Shown here: one piece after another, positions 43,369-52,919 of the stretch
Layout of the letters: each line of letters opens with the position of its first letter
Numbering within the stretch: position 1 is the first letter of the stretch
Assembly: GCF_023061135.1 (NCBI RefSeq)
Contig: NZ_JAKGAN010000006.1
Coordinates: 62,001 to 126,000, forward strand
DNA from: Chromohalobacter sarecensis
GTDB lineage: Bacteria; Pseudomonadota; Gammaproteobacteria; Pseudomonadales; Halomonadaceae
Direction of reading: 5' to 3'
Length of the DNA: 64,000 nucleotides
The notes under the pieces: generated by a model
Told to the model about the DNA's origin: nothing
What the model saw: the letters and a program-made list of their open reading frames with translations, nothing else
The model's database searches: none
Program-made: the position numbers and the translations under genes

Positions 43369-45249
43369 TCACACTTCTATATCTGCCAGATTGCCGTAAT
43401 CCTCGAGCCAGTTCTTGCGGTCGCTGGCGCGTTTCTTCGCCAGCAGCATGTCCATCATCTCGCGGGTGCCGTCATCCGCAGTGAGGGTCAGTTGCACAAG
43501 ACGGCGCGTGTCGACGGCCATGGTGGTTTCGCGCAATTGCAGCGGACTCATCTCGCCGAGGCCCTTGAAGCGCTGAACGTTGGGGGTGCCACGCTTGCCT
43601 TCCAGGCGTTTCAAGATGGCCGTCTTCTCACTTTCATCGAGGGCGTAGTGGACCTCCTTGCCCAGGTCGATGCGGTACAGCGGCGGCATGGCCACGAAGA
43701 CATGGCCGGCGTCGACCAACGCGGGGAAGTGGCGCACGAACAGCGCGCACAACAGGGTCGCGATATGCAGGCCGTCGGAGTCGGCATCCGCGAGGATGCA
43801 GATCTTGTGATAGCGCAGTTTGGTGAGATCGTCGCTGCCAGGATCTATGCCGATGGCCACGGCGATGTCGTGAACCTCCTGGGAGCTGTAAATATCGTGC
43901 GCCTCGACTTCCCAGGTGTTGAGAATCTTGCCACGCAGCGGAAGAATCGCCTGCGTCTCGCGATCGCGCGCCTGCTTGGCGCTGCCGCCAGCGCTGTCGC
44001 CCTCGACCAGGAACAACTCGGAGGCCGCGGGGTCCTGCCCGGCGCAGTCGGCGAGCTTGCCCGGCAGAGCGGGACCGGAGGTGACCTTCTTGCGCGCCAC
44101 CTTCTTGGCACTCTTCTGGCGCCGCTGAGCGGCATTAATCACCAGTTCGGCCAACGCCTCGGCCTGATCGACGTGATGGTTGAGCCATAGCGAGAAGGCG
44201 TCCTTGACGACACCGGAGACGAAGCCCGCCACCACGCGCGAGGAGAGGCGCTCCTTGGTCTGGCCGGCGAACTGGGGGTCGAGCAGCTTCACGGAAAGCA
44301 CGAAGGCGACACGCTCCCACAGGTCCTCGCCGGTCAACTTGACCCCGCGCGGCAGCAAACTGCGGTATTCGCAGAATTCACGCAGCGCCTCAAGCAACCC
44401 CGAGCGCAGGCCATTGACGTGCGTCCCGCCGAGCGGTGTGGGAATCAGGTTGACGTAGGATTCCTGCAACAAATCACCGCCTTCCGGCAGCCACTGTATG
44501 GCCCAATCGACGCCTTGATCGTCGTCCTCGAAATGGCCCAGAAACGGCGAGGAAGGCAGCGTCTCGACGTCGTCGGTGGCCTGAGCCAGGTAATCGCGCA
44601 GGCCGTCGGCGTATTGCCAGACATTCTGGCTGCCGTCGGTATCCACCAGGGTCACCTCGAGCCCCGGGCAAAGCACCGCCTTGGCGCGCAGCAGGTGCTG
44701 AAGGCGAGGCAGCGACAGTTTAGGGCTATCGAAGTAGCTGTCATCCGGCCAGAAGCGCACCACCGTGCCCGTGGCCTTCTTGGCACACGAGCCAATGACG
44801 TCGAGTTCTTCCACCTTGTCGCCATGGGCGAAGGCCATGCCGTGGCGGTCGCCGTCGCGGCAGACCTCGATTTCCAGACGCCGCGATAGCGCATTGACCA
44901 CCGACACCCCGACACCGTGAAGCCCGCCCGAGAAGCGATAGCTCGACTGCGAGAACTTCCCGCCCGCATGCAACCGCGTCAAGATAAGCTCGACGCCGGA
45001 CACCCCATGTTCGGGATGCACGTCGATGGGCATGCCGCGTCCATCATCACTGACCTCGATGCCGCCATCGTCATGCAACTGCACGCGGATATGCTGCGCA
45101 TGACCGGCCAGCGCCTCGTCGACGCTGTTGTCGATGACCTCCTGCACGAGATGGTTGGGGCGACTGGTATCGGTGTACATTCCGGGGCGCTTGCGCACCG
45201 GGTCGAGTCCCGACAGGACCTCGATGGAACTGGCACTGTATTGCGTCAT
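43369..45249 (-). CDS. parE: DNA topoisomerase IV subunit B
   Basis: A 626-residue ATPase subunit (E. coli ParE is 630). It shows the GHKL ATP site (EVIDNSVDEALAGHA, DDGRGMPIDVHPEHG, GGLHGVGVSVVNALS) and the TOPRIM Mg site (EGDSAGGSAKQARDRE, DADSDGLHIATLL). The start at MTQYSASSIEVLSGLDPVRK fits the family; an upstream frame extension lacks a ribosome site, while TGGA lies close to this ATG. yqiA precedes it by 10 bases and parC follows, as in other gammaproteobacteria. Confidence 0.96.
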   Translation of the reverse strand: MTQYSASSIEVLSGLDPVRKRPGMYTDTSRPNHLVQEVIDNSVDEALAGHAQHIRVQLHDDGGIEVSDDGRGMPIDVHPEHGVSGVELILTRLHAGGKFSQSSYRFSGGLHGVGVSVVNALSRRLEIEVCRDGDRHGMAFAHGDKVEELDVIGSCAKKATGTVVRFWPDDSYFDSPKLSLPRLQHLLRAKAVLCPGLEVTLVDTDGSQNVWQYADGLRDYLAQATDDVETLPSSPFLGHFEDDDQGVDWAIQWLPEGGDLLQESYVNLIPTPLGGTHVNGLRSGLLEALREFCEYRSLLPRGVKLTGEDLWERVAFVLSVKLLDPQFAGQTKERLSSRVVAGFVSGVVKDAFSLWLNHHVDQAEALAELVINAAQRRQKSAKKVARKKVTSGPALPGKLADCAGQDPAASELFLVEGDSAGGSAKQARDRETQAILPLRGKILNTWEVEAHDIYSSQEVHDIAVAIGIDPGSDDLTKLRYHKICILADADSDGLHIATLLCALFVRHFPALVDAGHVFVAMPPLYRIDLGKEVHYALDESEKTAILKRLEGKRGTPNVQRFKGLGEMSPLQLRETTMAVDTRRLVQLTLTADDGTREMMDMLLAKKRASDRKNWLEDYGNLADIEV

Positions 45250-45259
45250 GCGTTGTCCA

Positions 45260-45895
45260 TTAAGTGGGTTCGTCAGAGCGCGCGTGCGAGTGTACAGGTA
45301 GCGTCCAGCCACCATGCGCGAAGATGGCCGGTAAATACTCGGCCAAGGCACTGAAGCCGTGATCACCGCCCGGATGCACGATCATCGAGGCGCCGGCATA
45401 GAAAGCCAGTGCATCGCGACAATCCAGCGTTTCATCGGCGCTACCCAGCAGTACTTGATAGCGGCTCGGGTCGATGACGGCAGCAGGCGTCATGGTCTCG
45501 AGCGCCTCGCCATGGCGCGCGTCGATGGTGAAGCGCTCGTGAGTATAAGGATTCTCCAGCGAAGCGCCCATCCACTGTGCCACCAACCGCGCCGGCCGCA
45601 CCGCAGGATTGATCAACACCGCGCGCGCACCGAAGCGTTCGGCCAGGCAGGTGGCCAGAAAGCCGCCCATCGAACTGCCGATCAGCAAGGTGTCATCGCC
45701 CAAGGTACTCAACTCGCGCTCGGCGCATACCAGCGCCTCTTCGGGGCGATGCGGTAATTGCGGCGTAACACACCGTGGTGGCGCCGCATCTTCGCTCGCC
45801 AGACGCTCGCAGGTGGCCGCGATCAAACGCGCCTTGGGCGACGCCGCGCCGCTGTTAAAACCATGCAGATACAAAATATTGGCTACGGGCGTCAT
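45260..45895 (-). CDS. yqiA: YqiA-type esterase
   Basis: A 211-residue alpha/beta-hydrolase: ILYLHGFNSGAASPKARL, the nucleophile elbow GSSMGGFLA, and HPGGDHGFSALAEYLP with the catalytic His. YqiA of E. coli hydrolyses short-chain esters and lies beside parE, as here. The start at MTPVANILYLHG is chosen by family alignment; the ribosome site is weak. Physiological substrate unknown. Confidence 0.88.
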   Translation of the reverse strand: MTPVANILYLHGFNSGAASPKARLIAATCERLASEDAAPPRCVTPQLPHRPEEALVCAERELSTLGDDTLLIGSSMGGFLATCLAERFGARAVLINPAVRPARLVAQWMGASLENPYTHERFTIDARHGEALETMTPAAVIDPSRYQVLLGSADETLDCRDALAFYAGASMIVHPGGDHGFSALAEYLPAIFAHGGWTLPVHSHARSDEPT

Positions 45896-45964
45896 ATTGG
45901 CACAGGCGTCATATTCGCTCCGGGAGTCGTCAGCATACCGCACCACCTGTACAAACAACCAGCC

Positions 45965-47644
45965 TCATGGTGCATCCTGTGCTTGCCATATGACATCGAG
46001 CAGGCCCCGGCTGGAATCGTCCAGCGACTCGGCGCCGCGCCGCGAGGCCAGGATCTGCTCGGTTTCGGAGGCGATCTGTTTGCCCAGTTCCACGCCCCAC
46101 TGATCGAAGGGATTGATATCCCAGAGGGTGGCCTGCACGAACACCTTATGCTCGTAGAGGGCGATCAACGCGCCCAATGTGCGCGGCGTCAGGCGGTCGA
46201 GCAGCAGCGTGGTCGAGGGCTGGTTGCCACGGTAACGTTTATGACTCGGGCGCGGGGCGTCATCGGGCAGCGCTTCGTCGCCCAGCATCAGCACCCTTGA
46301 CTGGGCGACACAATTGGCCAGCGTCAAGCGATGCTGAGCCTTGAGGTGCGCCCGCGTAGCCGGGTCCTCGACCCGATCGTAGCGTCTTACCGGGGCGATG
46401 AAGTCGCACTCCACCGCCTGGGTGCCCTGGTGTAGCAACTGATAGAAGGCATGTTGCGCGTTGGGGCCGAGCTGTCCCCAGAGTACCGGACAGGTGGAAT
46501 ACGGCGTAATCTCGCCACTATTGGTCACCGACTTGCCGTTCGACTCCATCTCGAGCTGTTCGAGATAACTGGCGAAGTATTCGAGGCGACCGTCATAAGG
46601 AAGAATCGAGTGCGCGCGCACATCCAGGAAGTTGACGTTCCAGATGCCCGCCAAGGCCAGCAGCACCGGCAGGTTGTCCTCGAGCGGTGTCTCACGGAAA
46701 TGACGATCCATGTCGTGAGCGCCCGCCAGTAGCTCACGGAAGTTATCCATGCCTACCGCCATCGCAATGGGCAAGCCAATGGCCCCCCATAGCGAATAAC
46801 GCCCACCGACCCATTCCCAGAAGTGCAATTGATGACGCGGCTCGATGCCCCACTCGCTCATCTTCTCGGGCTTGGCTGAGACGCCGATGAAATGCTGGCG
46901 CATCACCAGCTCGCTCATCTGGGTGTCTTGACCGCCATCGGCCAGACGCGTCATCAGCCAGTCGCGCGCCGTAGAGGCATTGGACAGCGTATCGATGGTG
47001 GTAAACGACTTCGATGACAGCACGAACAACGTGGTGGCGGGATTGAAGCGGGTCAGATAGTCAGCGAGTTGCGAGCCATCCATGGTCGAGGCGAAGTGAA
47101 TGTCGACCTGATGCACGTCACGCGGGCGGTAATCGGCCAGGGCATGAGTCACCATCAAGGGCCCCAGGTCGGAACCGCCGACGCCCAGGTTCACCACATC
47201 GGTGATCGGCCGCCCCGTGGCGCCGCGCCATTGCCCGGCGTGACATTTTTCAACCATCGCCTGCATGCGGGCCAGCGTCTCGTGGACATCGGGGACGACA
47301 TCCTCGCCCTCGATCATCAGGCTGGCCTCGCGCGGCAAGCGCAAGGCGGTATGCAAGGCCGGGCGATCCTCGGAGCGATTGACCCGTTCGCCGTTTTGCA
47401 AACGCGCGATGGCGCCCTCCAGATCCGCTTCGCGGGCCAGTTCGAGCAGCATCGACAGTGTCTCGTCACGCCAACGATGCTTGGATAGATCCAGCGTCAG
47501 ACCCGCCCCACGCCGCGTAAACCGTGCATGACGATCGGAACGCTCGGCGAACAGGCTCTTGAGGTGCACGTCGCGCATTTCGGTGGCATGCACAGTGAGC
47601 CTTTGCCAGGCTGGCGAATGATGGATCATGGTTGACTGGGTCAT
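45965..47644 (-). CDS. pgi: Glucose-6-phosphate isomerase
   Basis: A 559-residue enzyme (E. coli Pgi is 549) that interconverts glucose-6-P and fructose-6-P. It shows VVNLGVGGSDLGPLMVTHAL, FVLSSKSFTTIDTL with sugar-phosphate ligands, the signature GGRYSLWGAIGLPIAM, and QLLHQGTQAVECDFIAPV. AAGGAGAGTACGAGTC supports the start at MTQSTMIHHSP. It is divergent from cmoA over 119 bases. Confidence 0.96.
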   Translation of the reverse strand: MTQSTMIHHSPAWQRLTVHATEMRDVHLKSLFAERSDRHARFTRRGAGLTLDLSKHRWRDETLSMLLELAREADLEGAIARLQNGERVNRSEDRPALHTALRLPREASLMIEGEDVVPDVHETLARMQAMVEKCHAGQWRGATGRPITDVVNLGVGGSDLGPLMVTHALADYRPRDVHQVDIHFASTMDGSQLADYLTRFNPATTLFVLSSKSFTTIDTLSNASTARDWLMTRLADGGQDTQMSELVMRQHFIGVSAKPEKMSEWGIEPRHQLHFWEWVGGRYSLWGAIGLPIAMAVGMDNFRELLAGAHDMDRHFRETPLEDNLPVLLALAGIWNVNFLDVRAHSILPYDGRLEYFASYLEQLEMESNGKSVTNSGEITPYSTCPVLWGQLGPNAQHAFYQLLHQGTQAVECDFIAPVRRYDRVEDPATRAHLKAQHRLTLANCVAQSRVLMLGDEALPDDAPRPSHKRYRGNQPSTTLLLDRLTPRTLGALIALYEHKVFVQATLWDINPFDQWGVELGKQIASETEQILASRRGAESLDDSSRGLLDVIWQAQDAP

Positions 47645-47763
47645 GACTCGTACTCTCCTTGACAAGCTTGCTAACGGCCCCCGCAGGTGCACGGCCCCAT
47701 CGCGGCGCGTACAATGCCGCCACTCCCTGTGGCCCCGCCACGCCTCGACTCGCTGAGTGTCTC

Positions 47764-48507
47764 ATGAGTGACGCATCTTACCGTGACGCGATCTTTTCGA
47801 CACCCCTCGACCGGGTGGCCAACTTTTCCTTCGACGAACAGGTCGTCGCCTGCTTCCCCGACATGATTCGTCGCTCGGTCCCCGGCTATGGCCAGATATT
47901 GGGCATGCTGGGCTTGATCGCCGAACGCCACCTGCGCTTCGGCGCGCACGTCTACGACCTGGGCTGCTCGCTGGGCGCCGTGACCCTGGCACTCGCTGGG
48001 CGACTGCCGCCCGAGGCCTTTACCCTGACCGGGGTTGACCTGTCACCGACGATGGTCGCCCGAGCACGCGAAACACTTGCCGAAGAATGCCCCGATCATC
48101 GCATCGATATCATCGAAGGCGATATCCGCCACGTCGATTATCAGCCCGCCGGCATGATCGTGCTCAACTTCACGTTGCAATTCTTGCCCCCGGAAGATCG
48201 CCGCGCGGTCATCGAGCGCCTGTACGACGCCCTGGAACCCGGCGGCGTGCTGGTCCTCTCGGAGAAAATCATACTCCCCGACGAGCAGGAAAACGCCTGG
48301 CTGGTGGAACGCTATCATGATTTCAAGCGCGCCAACGGGTACAGCGACATGGAAATCAGCCAGAAGCGCACGGCGCTGGAAAACGTGTTGGTGCCGGACA
48401 CCCTCGAGGCGCATCACGACCGCCTGCGGAACGCCGGCTTCACACGCGTCAGCACCTGGTTTCAATATCTCAATTTCGCCTCGATGGTGGCCTTCAAGGA
48501 TGCCTGA
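47764..48507 (+). CDS. cmoA: Carboxy-SAM synthase CmoA
   Basis: A 247-residue SAM-dependent enzyme that turns SAM and prephenate into carboxy-SAM. It shows FSFDEQVVACFPDMIRRSVP, the SAM loop VYDLGCSLGAVTLAL, DLSPTMVARARE and LTLQFLPPEDRRAVIERLY-like (NFTLQFLPPEDR). The length equals E. coli CmoA (247). The ATG was chosen to match the family start. cmoB overlaps its last eight bases, so both products, which act in sequence on tRNA cmo5U34, are coupled. Confidence 0.95.
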   Translation: MSDASYRDAIFSTPLDRVANFSFDEQVVACFPDMIRRSVPGYGQILGMLGLIAERHLRFGAHVYDLGCSLGAVTLALAGRLPPEAFTLTGVDLSPTMVARARETLAEECPDHRIDIIEGDIRHVDYQPAGMIVLNFTLQFLPPEDRRAVIERLYDALEPGGVLVLSEKIILPDEQENAWLVERYHDFKRANGYSDMEISQKRTALENVLVPDTLEAHHDRLRNAGFTRVSTWFQYLNFASMVAFKDA

Positions 48508-49504
48508 CCGCTTCTCGCTCGACCGTACCCAACGTGCGCTCTTCGACGCCTTTCTCGACCACGGCCTGACCGCATGGGTCGCACAGCTGCCGGCGCAGCT
48601 CGCCAACGGCCTGGACCGGCGCCGCTTCGGCGACCTGCCCGCCTGGGAAAAGGCCGTCGCCAAGCTCCCGACGCTGCCCGAGACTCGCCATGTCGCGCTC
48701 GATCAGGACAGCGTACGGGTCGATGTGGCCCTCGACGACAGCCGCCGACGCCAGTGCGAAAACCTGCTGCGCAAGTTGATCCCTTGGCGCAAGGGACCCT
48801 ACATGCTTGGCGGGATAGAGATCGACACCGAATGGCGGTCGGATTGGAAATGGCAGCGCGTCGCACCGCATCTGGCGCCGCTCGAGGGACGCCGCGTGCT
48901 GGATGTCGGCGGCGGCAACGGCTACCACGCCTGGCGCATGGCCGGCGCGGGCGCGGCATTCGTGCTGGTCATCGACCCGTCGCCACGTTTCTATTACCAG
49001 TTTCAAGCGATACGCCATTTTGTGGGCGATACCGACGCATGGCGCACGCATTTCCTGCCGGTCGGCATCGAGGAGGTCCCCCCACAACTCGAAGCGTTCG
49101 ACACCACCTTCTCCATGGGCGTGCTTTACCACCGCCCTTCCCCGCTCGAGCATCTAGCGCAACTGCGCGATACCCTGCGCCCCGGCGGCGAGCTGGTCCT
49201 CGAGACCCTGGTCGTAGAGGGCGATGTGACCACCGTGTTCATGCCCGGCGAACGCTACGCCGCCATGCCCAACGTCTACTTCTTGCCCTCCTCAAAGGCG
49301 CTGTCGCACTGGCTCGAACGCTGCGGTTTCGAGGACGTACGCGTCGTCGACGAAGCCCCAACATCGTTGGAAGAACAGCGCAGCACCGCATGGATGACCT
49401 TCCAGTCGTTGGCCGACTTTCTCGATCCCGAGGATCCGACGCTGACCCTCGAAGGCTATCCGGCACCACGCCGGGCCGTGCTGGTGGCGCGCAAGCCCGA
49501 GTGA
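48500..49504 (+). CDS. cmoB: tRNA U34 carboxymethyltransferase CmoB
   Basis: A 334-residue enzyme (E. coli CmoB is 323) that transfers the carboxymethyl group from carboxy-SAM to 5-hydroxyuridine 34 of tRNA, widening wobble decoding. It shows LIPWRKGPYMLGGIEIDTEW, the SAM loop VLDVGGGNGYHAWRM, SMGVLYHRPSPLEHL and ERYAAMPNVYFLPS. The ATG is inside the end of cmoA, with AAGG just before it. Confidence 0.95.
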   Translation: MPDRFSLDRTQRALFDAFLDHGLTAWVAQLPAQLANGLDRRRFGDLPAWEKAVAKLPTLPETRHVALDQDSVRVDVALDDSRRRQCENLLRKLIPWRKGPYMLGGIEIDTEWRSDWKWQRVAPHLAPLEGRRVLDVGGGNGYHAWRMAGAGAAFVLVIDPSPRFYYQFQAIRHFVGDTDAWRTHFLPVGIEEVPPQLEAFDTTFSMGVLYHRPSPLEHLAQLRDTLRPGGELVLETLVVEGDVTTVFMPGERYAAMPNVYFLPSSKALSHWLERCGFEDVRVVDEAPTSLEEQRSTAWMTFQSLADFLDPEDPTLTLEGYPAPRRAVLVARKPE

Positions 49505-49558
49505 CTTATGCTTCTTTGACTTGCGTTTATGGGACTTGCTCTTCCTCGATATGCGAAC

Positions 49559-49577
49559 GATAATATTTATCATTATA
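49559..49577 (+). promoter_or_regulatory. Fur-box-like site
   Basis: GATAATATTTATCATTATA matches the 19-base Fur consensus (GATAATGATAATCATTATC) at 15 positions, with both hexamer arms nearly intact. It lies 25 bases before the ATG of the ABC-type gene, in a local A/T island. Iron-dependent repression is a direct inference. Confidence 0.75.
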
Positions 49578-49602
49578 TTTCGTATACCGAGGGAGGCCTA
49601 TC

Positions 49603-50391
49603 ATGCTGTCGCTCTTCAATACGGCCCTGGAGGGAACGCCGTGCCTGATGCCCTTCAATGATCGCCTGGTACCGGGCGAACTACTCGGCATCTGCGGGCC
49701 GCATGGCGCCGGCAAGAGTACCCTGATCGGTTTGCTCGCCGGTCTCTACCGACCCACGCGCGGTAGCATCTGCCTCGACGGCCAGCCCCTGCATTGCTGG
49801 CCCAGCAGCTATCGTGCCCAGCGCATCTCGCATGTCGTCGCACCACCGCAAAGCCTGGCGGATTGGCGCGTACGCGACCTCGTCGGGCTGGGTCTGCTGG
49901 AGAGTTGCTCACGCGTCACGCAACATGGCGCCAGTTCGCCGCCCTGCCTTCCGCTTGCGGTTGAGACGGCGCTCAATGCACTCGACCTTCAAGCCATGGG
50001 CGACCAACGCCTGGGAGAACTCGACCCGGAGAATGCCCAACGCGCGATGATTGCGCGGTCACTGTGCCAGGTCGCGGCGGCACCCCACTGCCCGTTCCGG
50101 CAGCGGCGCGACAACGGCATTCTGCTGCTCGACCTGGAACCTCTCGCGGCCGAACAGGAGCAACGATTACTTGCCGACCTGAGAACCGCCTCCCGGCGCC
50201 ACCGACTGTGCATCGTGGCGGTCATCAGCCAATGCGATGCAAGCTTGGCATGCTGTGATCGCGTGTGGTGGATGGACGCCGGCGCACGCTGCACCAACCT
50301 CACACCGGCGGTGCGTCACGTATTGAAGGTGCAGGTGATACCGCCGGAACCGCAAACACCGCACCACAAGGCCACGAATACCACGCCTTGA
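49603..50391 (+). CDS. Degenerate ABC-type ATPase, FecE/HmuV-like, Fur-controlled
   Basis: A 262-residue protein with the layout of an iron/haem ABC importer ATPase. Walker A is intact (GPHGAGKST, 32-40). The signature LSGGQ is replaced by LGELD (137-141), though QRAMIARSL follows normally. Walker B reads ILLLDLEP, with one extra residue between Asp and Glu, and the switch His is Gln (ISQCD). It is shorter on cysteine-free loops than usual and Cys-rich near 102-230. No permease or receptor gene adjoins it. A Fur box precedes GAGGGAGG and the ATG. It may bind ATP poorly or be a decaying gene. Confidence 0.7.
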   Translation: MLSLFNTALEGTPCLMPFNDRLVPGELLGICGPHGAGKSTLIGLLAGLYRPTRGSICLDGQPLHCWPSSYRAQRISHVVAPPQSLADWRVRDLVGLGLLESCSRVTQHGASSPPCLPLAVETALNALDLQAMGDQRLGELDPENAQRAMIARSLCQVAAAPHCPFRQRRDNGILLLDLEPLAAEQEQRLLADLRTASRRHRLCIVAVISQCDASLACCDRVWWMDAGARCTNLTPAVRHVLKVQVIPPEPQTPHHKATNTTP

Positions 50392-50533
50392 TGAGTTCCG
50401 CCTCCAACTACCTACCAGGTCCCATCGTCATTTAGCCACCATCGCAGAGCGACGGAGGGATGTCAGGCTTGGTTATCTCGCCACGAGCTCGCCCCTCCCT
50501 CCTCCTCGCGGCAACGCAGAAACATCGCGAAGG

Positions 50534-51445
50534 TCAATGCGTGTTGTTCGTCACCCGATCGGCCGTACTCTGCTGATACTGACGCGGTGTCATGCCCTTT
50601 TGCTCGCGGAAATGGCGGTTGAAATTGGAAAGGTTGTTGTAGCCGACCTGAAAGCAGATATCGGCGATGGATTGCCTGCCTTCGAGCAACAGACGGCAGG
50701 CATGGCCGATGCGTATCCGCCGCAGAAAGGCGACGAAGGTGTCACCGGTAGCGTGCTTGAAAAATCGCGAAAAGGTGGAAGGGGTCATGCCATTTTGCGC
50801 GGCCAACGTCGACATGCGCAGTTCTTCATGGAAGTGATCGTGTATATAACGCAGCACGGCATCCACTTGCACGGAGGAGGTGTCCTTGGCGTCCAGTCCG
50901 TACCCGCAACTGGCCAGAATGCGGTATTCGCCCTGCGAGAGGCTGCGCAGAATAGTCAGCATGGTCAGTAGCCTGCCGGCATTGTCCTGCTCGCCCATTG
51001 TGACCAGCAGCTCGGCACACCGTGCTGCTGCGTCTCCCATAAACTCCACACCCTGGGCCGAGTCCTCGATGAGCCTCGACAAGCAGTTTAGCTCTGGACA
51101 GAGCGTCATCATGTGTTCCAGCCACTCGCCCTTGAACTGGAGAACGACATCACGCCCCTTGATAACGGGCCGTGCGTCATCCGGATCGCTTAACCATGCA
51201 TGCGGAATGTTCGGGCCCACCAACACTAAATTACCAGGCCCGAATCGCCCGATATAATCACCCACGAAATAGTTTCCTTCCGAATAACGGATGAGATGCA
51301 ATTCATACTCGGGATGATAATTCCAGCGGGCGATAGGTGCGGGGAAATCGTGGCAGTGCCAGTAGAAACTAAACTTCGGGTCCTGGCTGATGCTCTCGAA
51401 GACAGGCGCACCAAGACGAGTATCGTTGAGCTGCGTAGCGATCAT
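50534..51445 (-). CDS. AraC-family transcriptional regulator of the polyol operon
   Basis: A 303-residue regulator: N-terminal cupin-like sensing domain (WHCHDFPAPIARWNYHPEYE, GNLVLVGPNIPHAW) and C-terminal double helix-turn-helix (about 195-295) with STLAAQNGMTPSTFSRFFK and SIADICFQVGYNNLSNFNRH. It diverges from the polyol dehydrogenase gene, so it is the likely activator. No near-perfect Shine-Dalgarno is seen; AGAGG lies about 13 bases upstream. The inducer is probably a polyol, by analogy with MtlR-type regulators. Confidence 0.87.
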   Translation of the reverse strand: MIATQLNDTRLGAPVFESISQDPKFSFYWHCHDFPAPIARWNYHPEYELHLIRYSEGNYFVGDYIGRFGPGNLVLVGPNIPHAWLSDPDDARPVIKGRDVVLQFKGEWLEHMMTLCPELNCLSRLIEDSAQGVEFMGDAAARCAELLVTMGEQDNAGRLLTMLTILRSLSQGEYRILASCGYGLDAKDTSSVQVDAVLRYIHDHFHEELRMSTLAAQNGMTPSTFSRFFKHATGDTFVAFLRRIRIGHACRLLLEGRQSIADICFQVGYNNLSNFNRHFREQKGMTPRQYQQSTADRVTNNTH

Positions 51446-51616
51446 GAGTTATCGGTGCCTCTTTCGACTATGTCACTATGCAAGGCTTCAGCAAACGCCT
51501 TCCACTCCAGACGCTTCATTGTCTTCAAATAAAGCGGTTCGTCGGCCTTTCATATTCCCGTCTCGATTTATACTTTGGTCACAACCTCTCTTCGTTCACA
51601 GATTAGACAAACACTC

Positions 51617-51675
51617 ATTCGAATCTAAAAAGACTTTCGGAACAAATATTTATATATTCGAAGGAAAAAGTCTGC
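51617..51675. promoter_or_regulatory. Direct repeats in the AraC-polyol operon control region
   Basis: Two similar blocks, ATTCGAATCTAAAAAGACT (from 51617) and ATTCGAAGGAAAAAGTCT (from 51656), start 39 bases apart in an A/T-rich 374-base gap (51446-51819) that holds no gene. Repeats of this kind are typical AraC-family sites. A third weaker ACTCGAAAA lies downstream. Confidence 0.45.
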
Positions 51676-51772
51676 AAAAAAGTATCATTCACTCGAAAAT
51701 TATAGCCTAGCCGTTTTTCCAGCGTGACGCGTAGCTTCATAGCTAAGCCTGCGGCGAGTTTGGCCTCACTGA

Positions 51773-51801
51773 TTGAAGACTGTTCTCGCCCATTTTAAAT
51801 A
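51773..51801 (+). promoter_or_regulatory. Candidate promoter of the polyol operon
   Basis: TTGAAG and TAAATA are separated by 17 bases. The predicted start is only about 12 bases before the ATG, leaving just room for GAGAAGAG, so it is plausible but short. Confidence 0.35.
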
Positions 51802-51819
51802 CGACTTGAGAAGAGTGCC

Positions 51820-52866
51820 ATGAAAGCCAAAGCCCTGGTGCTGGAGAAAAAGCGCGAGCTGTCGTTGCGCGAGATCGACCTGCCGGACCACCTCGGCCCC
51901 GATGACGTGCGCGTGCACATCCATACTGTCGGCATTTGCGGCAGCGACGTGCATTACTACACCCACGGCCAGATCGGCCCCTTCGTCGTCCGCGAGCCGA
52001 TGGTGCTCGGCCACGAAGCGTCCGGCGTGGTGACCGAAGTCGGCCGCAATGTAAGCCACCTGCATGTGGGTGAACGCGTATGCATGGAGCCTGGTATCCC
52101 TGATCCTAACTCTCGTGCCGCCAAGCTGGGCGTCTACAACGTCGATCCCAGCGTGCGGTTTTGGGCCACGCCGCCGGTGCATGGCTGCCTGACGCCCGAA
52201 GTCATCCACCCGGCGGCGTTCACATTCGCGCTCCCCGAATCAGTATCTTTTGCCGAAGGTGCGATGATCGAGCCGTTCGCGATCGGCATGCAGGCGGTAG
52301 TCAAGGCGCGCATGCAGCCGGGGGACGTCTGCGTCGTCACCGGCGCCGGGCCGATCGGCTTGATGGTCGCCCTGGCGGCGCTGGCGGGGGGCGCCAGCGA
52401 GGTACTGGTCTCCGACCTGGTCGAGGAGAAACTGGCAATCGCCGGGCGCTACGCCGGCATCACCCCCATTAATGTCTCGCATGAGTCGCTGCGGGAAGCC
52501 GTCGACAAGCGCTGCGGCCAGGATTGGGGCGCCGACGTGGTGTTCGAAGCCAGCGGCAGTCCCAAGGTCTACGACGACATCCTGAGCTGCGCCCGGCCCG
52601 CTGGCGCGATCGTGCTGGTCGGCATGCCCGTCGAGCCGGTCACCTTCGACATCGTCTCGGCACAGGCCAAGGAGTTACGCATCGAGACGGTGTTCCGCTA
52701 CGCCAATGTCTACGACCGGGCGATCGATCTGATCGCTGCGGGCAAGGTGGACCTCAAGCCACTGATCAGCGAGACCTTCGATTTCGACCAGAGCATCGCT
52801 GCGTTCGAGCGCGCCGCGAGCGCACGACCCCATGACGTCAAGCTGCAGATCACGCTTGACGCCTGA
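51820..52866 (+). CDS. Zinc-dependent polyol dehydrogenase (xylitol/sorbitol type)
   Basis: A 348-residue medium-chain dehydrogenase. It shows the catalytic zinc ligands [11 protein letters not shown] (Cys) and GHEASG (His-Glu), [20 protein letters not shown] of the xylitol/sorbitol dehydrogenase group, and the NAD fold [17 protein letters not shown]. It oxidises a sugar alcohol to a ketose using NAD. The preceding control region and the following ABC genes make it the first enzyme of a polyol-use operon. Substrate choice among sorbitol, xylitol, arabitol and others is open. Confidence 0.87.
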   Translation: MKAKALVLEKKRELSLREIDLPDHLGPDDVRVHIHTVGICGSDVHYYTHGQIGPFVVREPMVLGHEASGVVTEVGRNVSHLHVGERVCMEPGIPDPNSRAAKLGVYNVDPSVRFWATPPVHGCLTPEVIHPAAFTFALPESVSFAEGAMIEPFAIGMQAVVKARMQPGDVCVVTGAGPIGLMVALAALAGGASEVLVSDLVEEKLAIAGRYAGITPINVSHESLREAVDKRCGQDWGADVVFEASGSPKVYDDILSCARPAGAIVLVGMPVEPVTFDIVSAQAKELRIETVFRYANVYDRAIDLIAAGKVDLKPLISETFDFDQSIAAFERAASARPHDVKLQITLDA

Positions 52867-52919
52867 ATTCGCCAGCCAGAAAGCACACTGGACCTGAACC
52901 TACCAAGAGGTGAACAACA

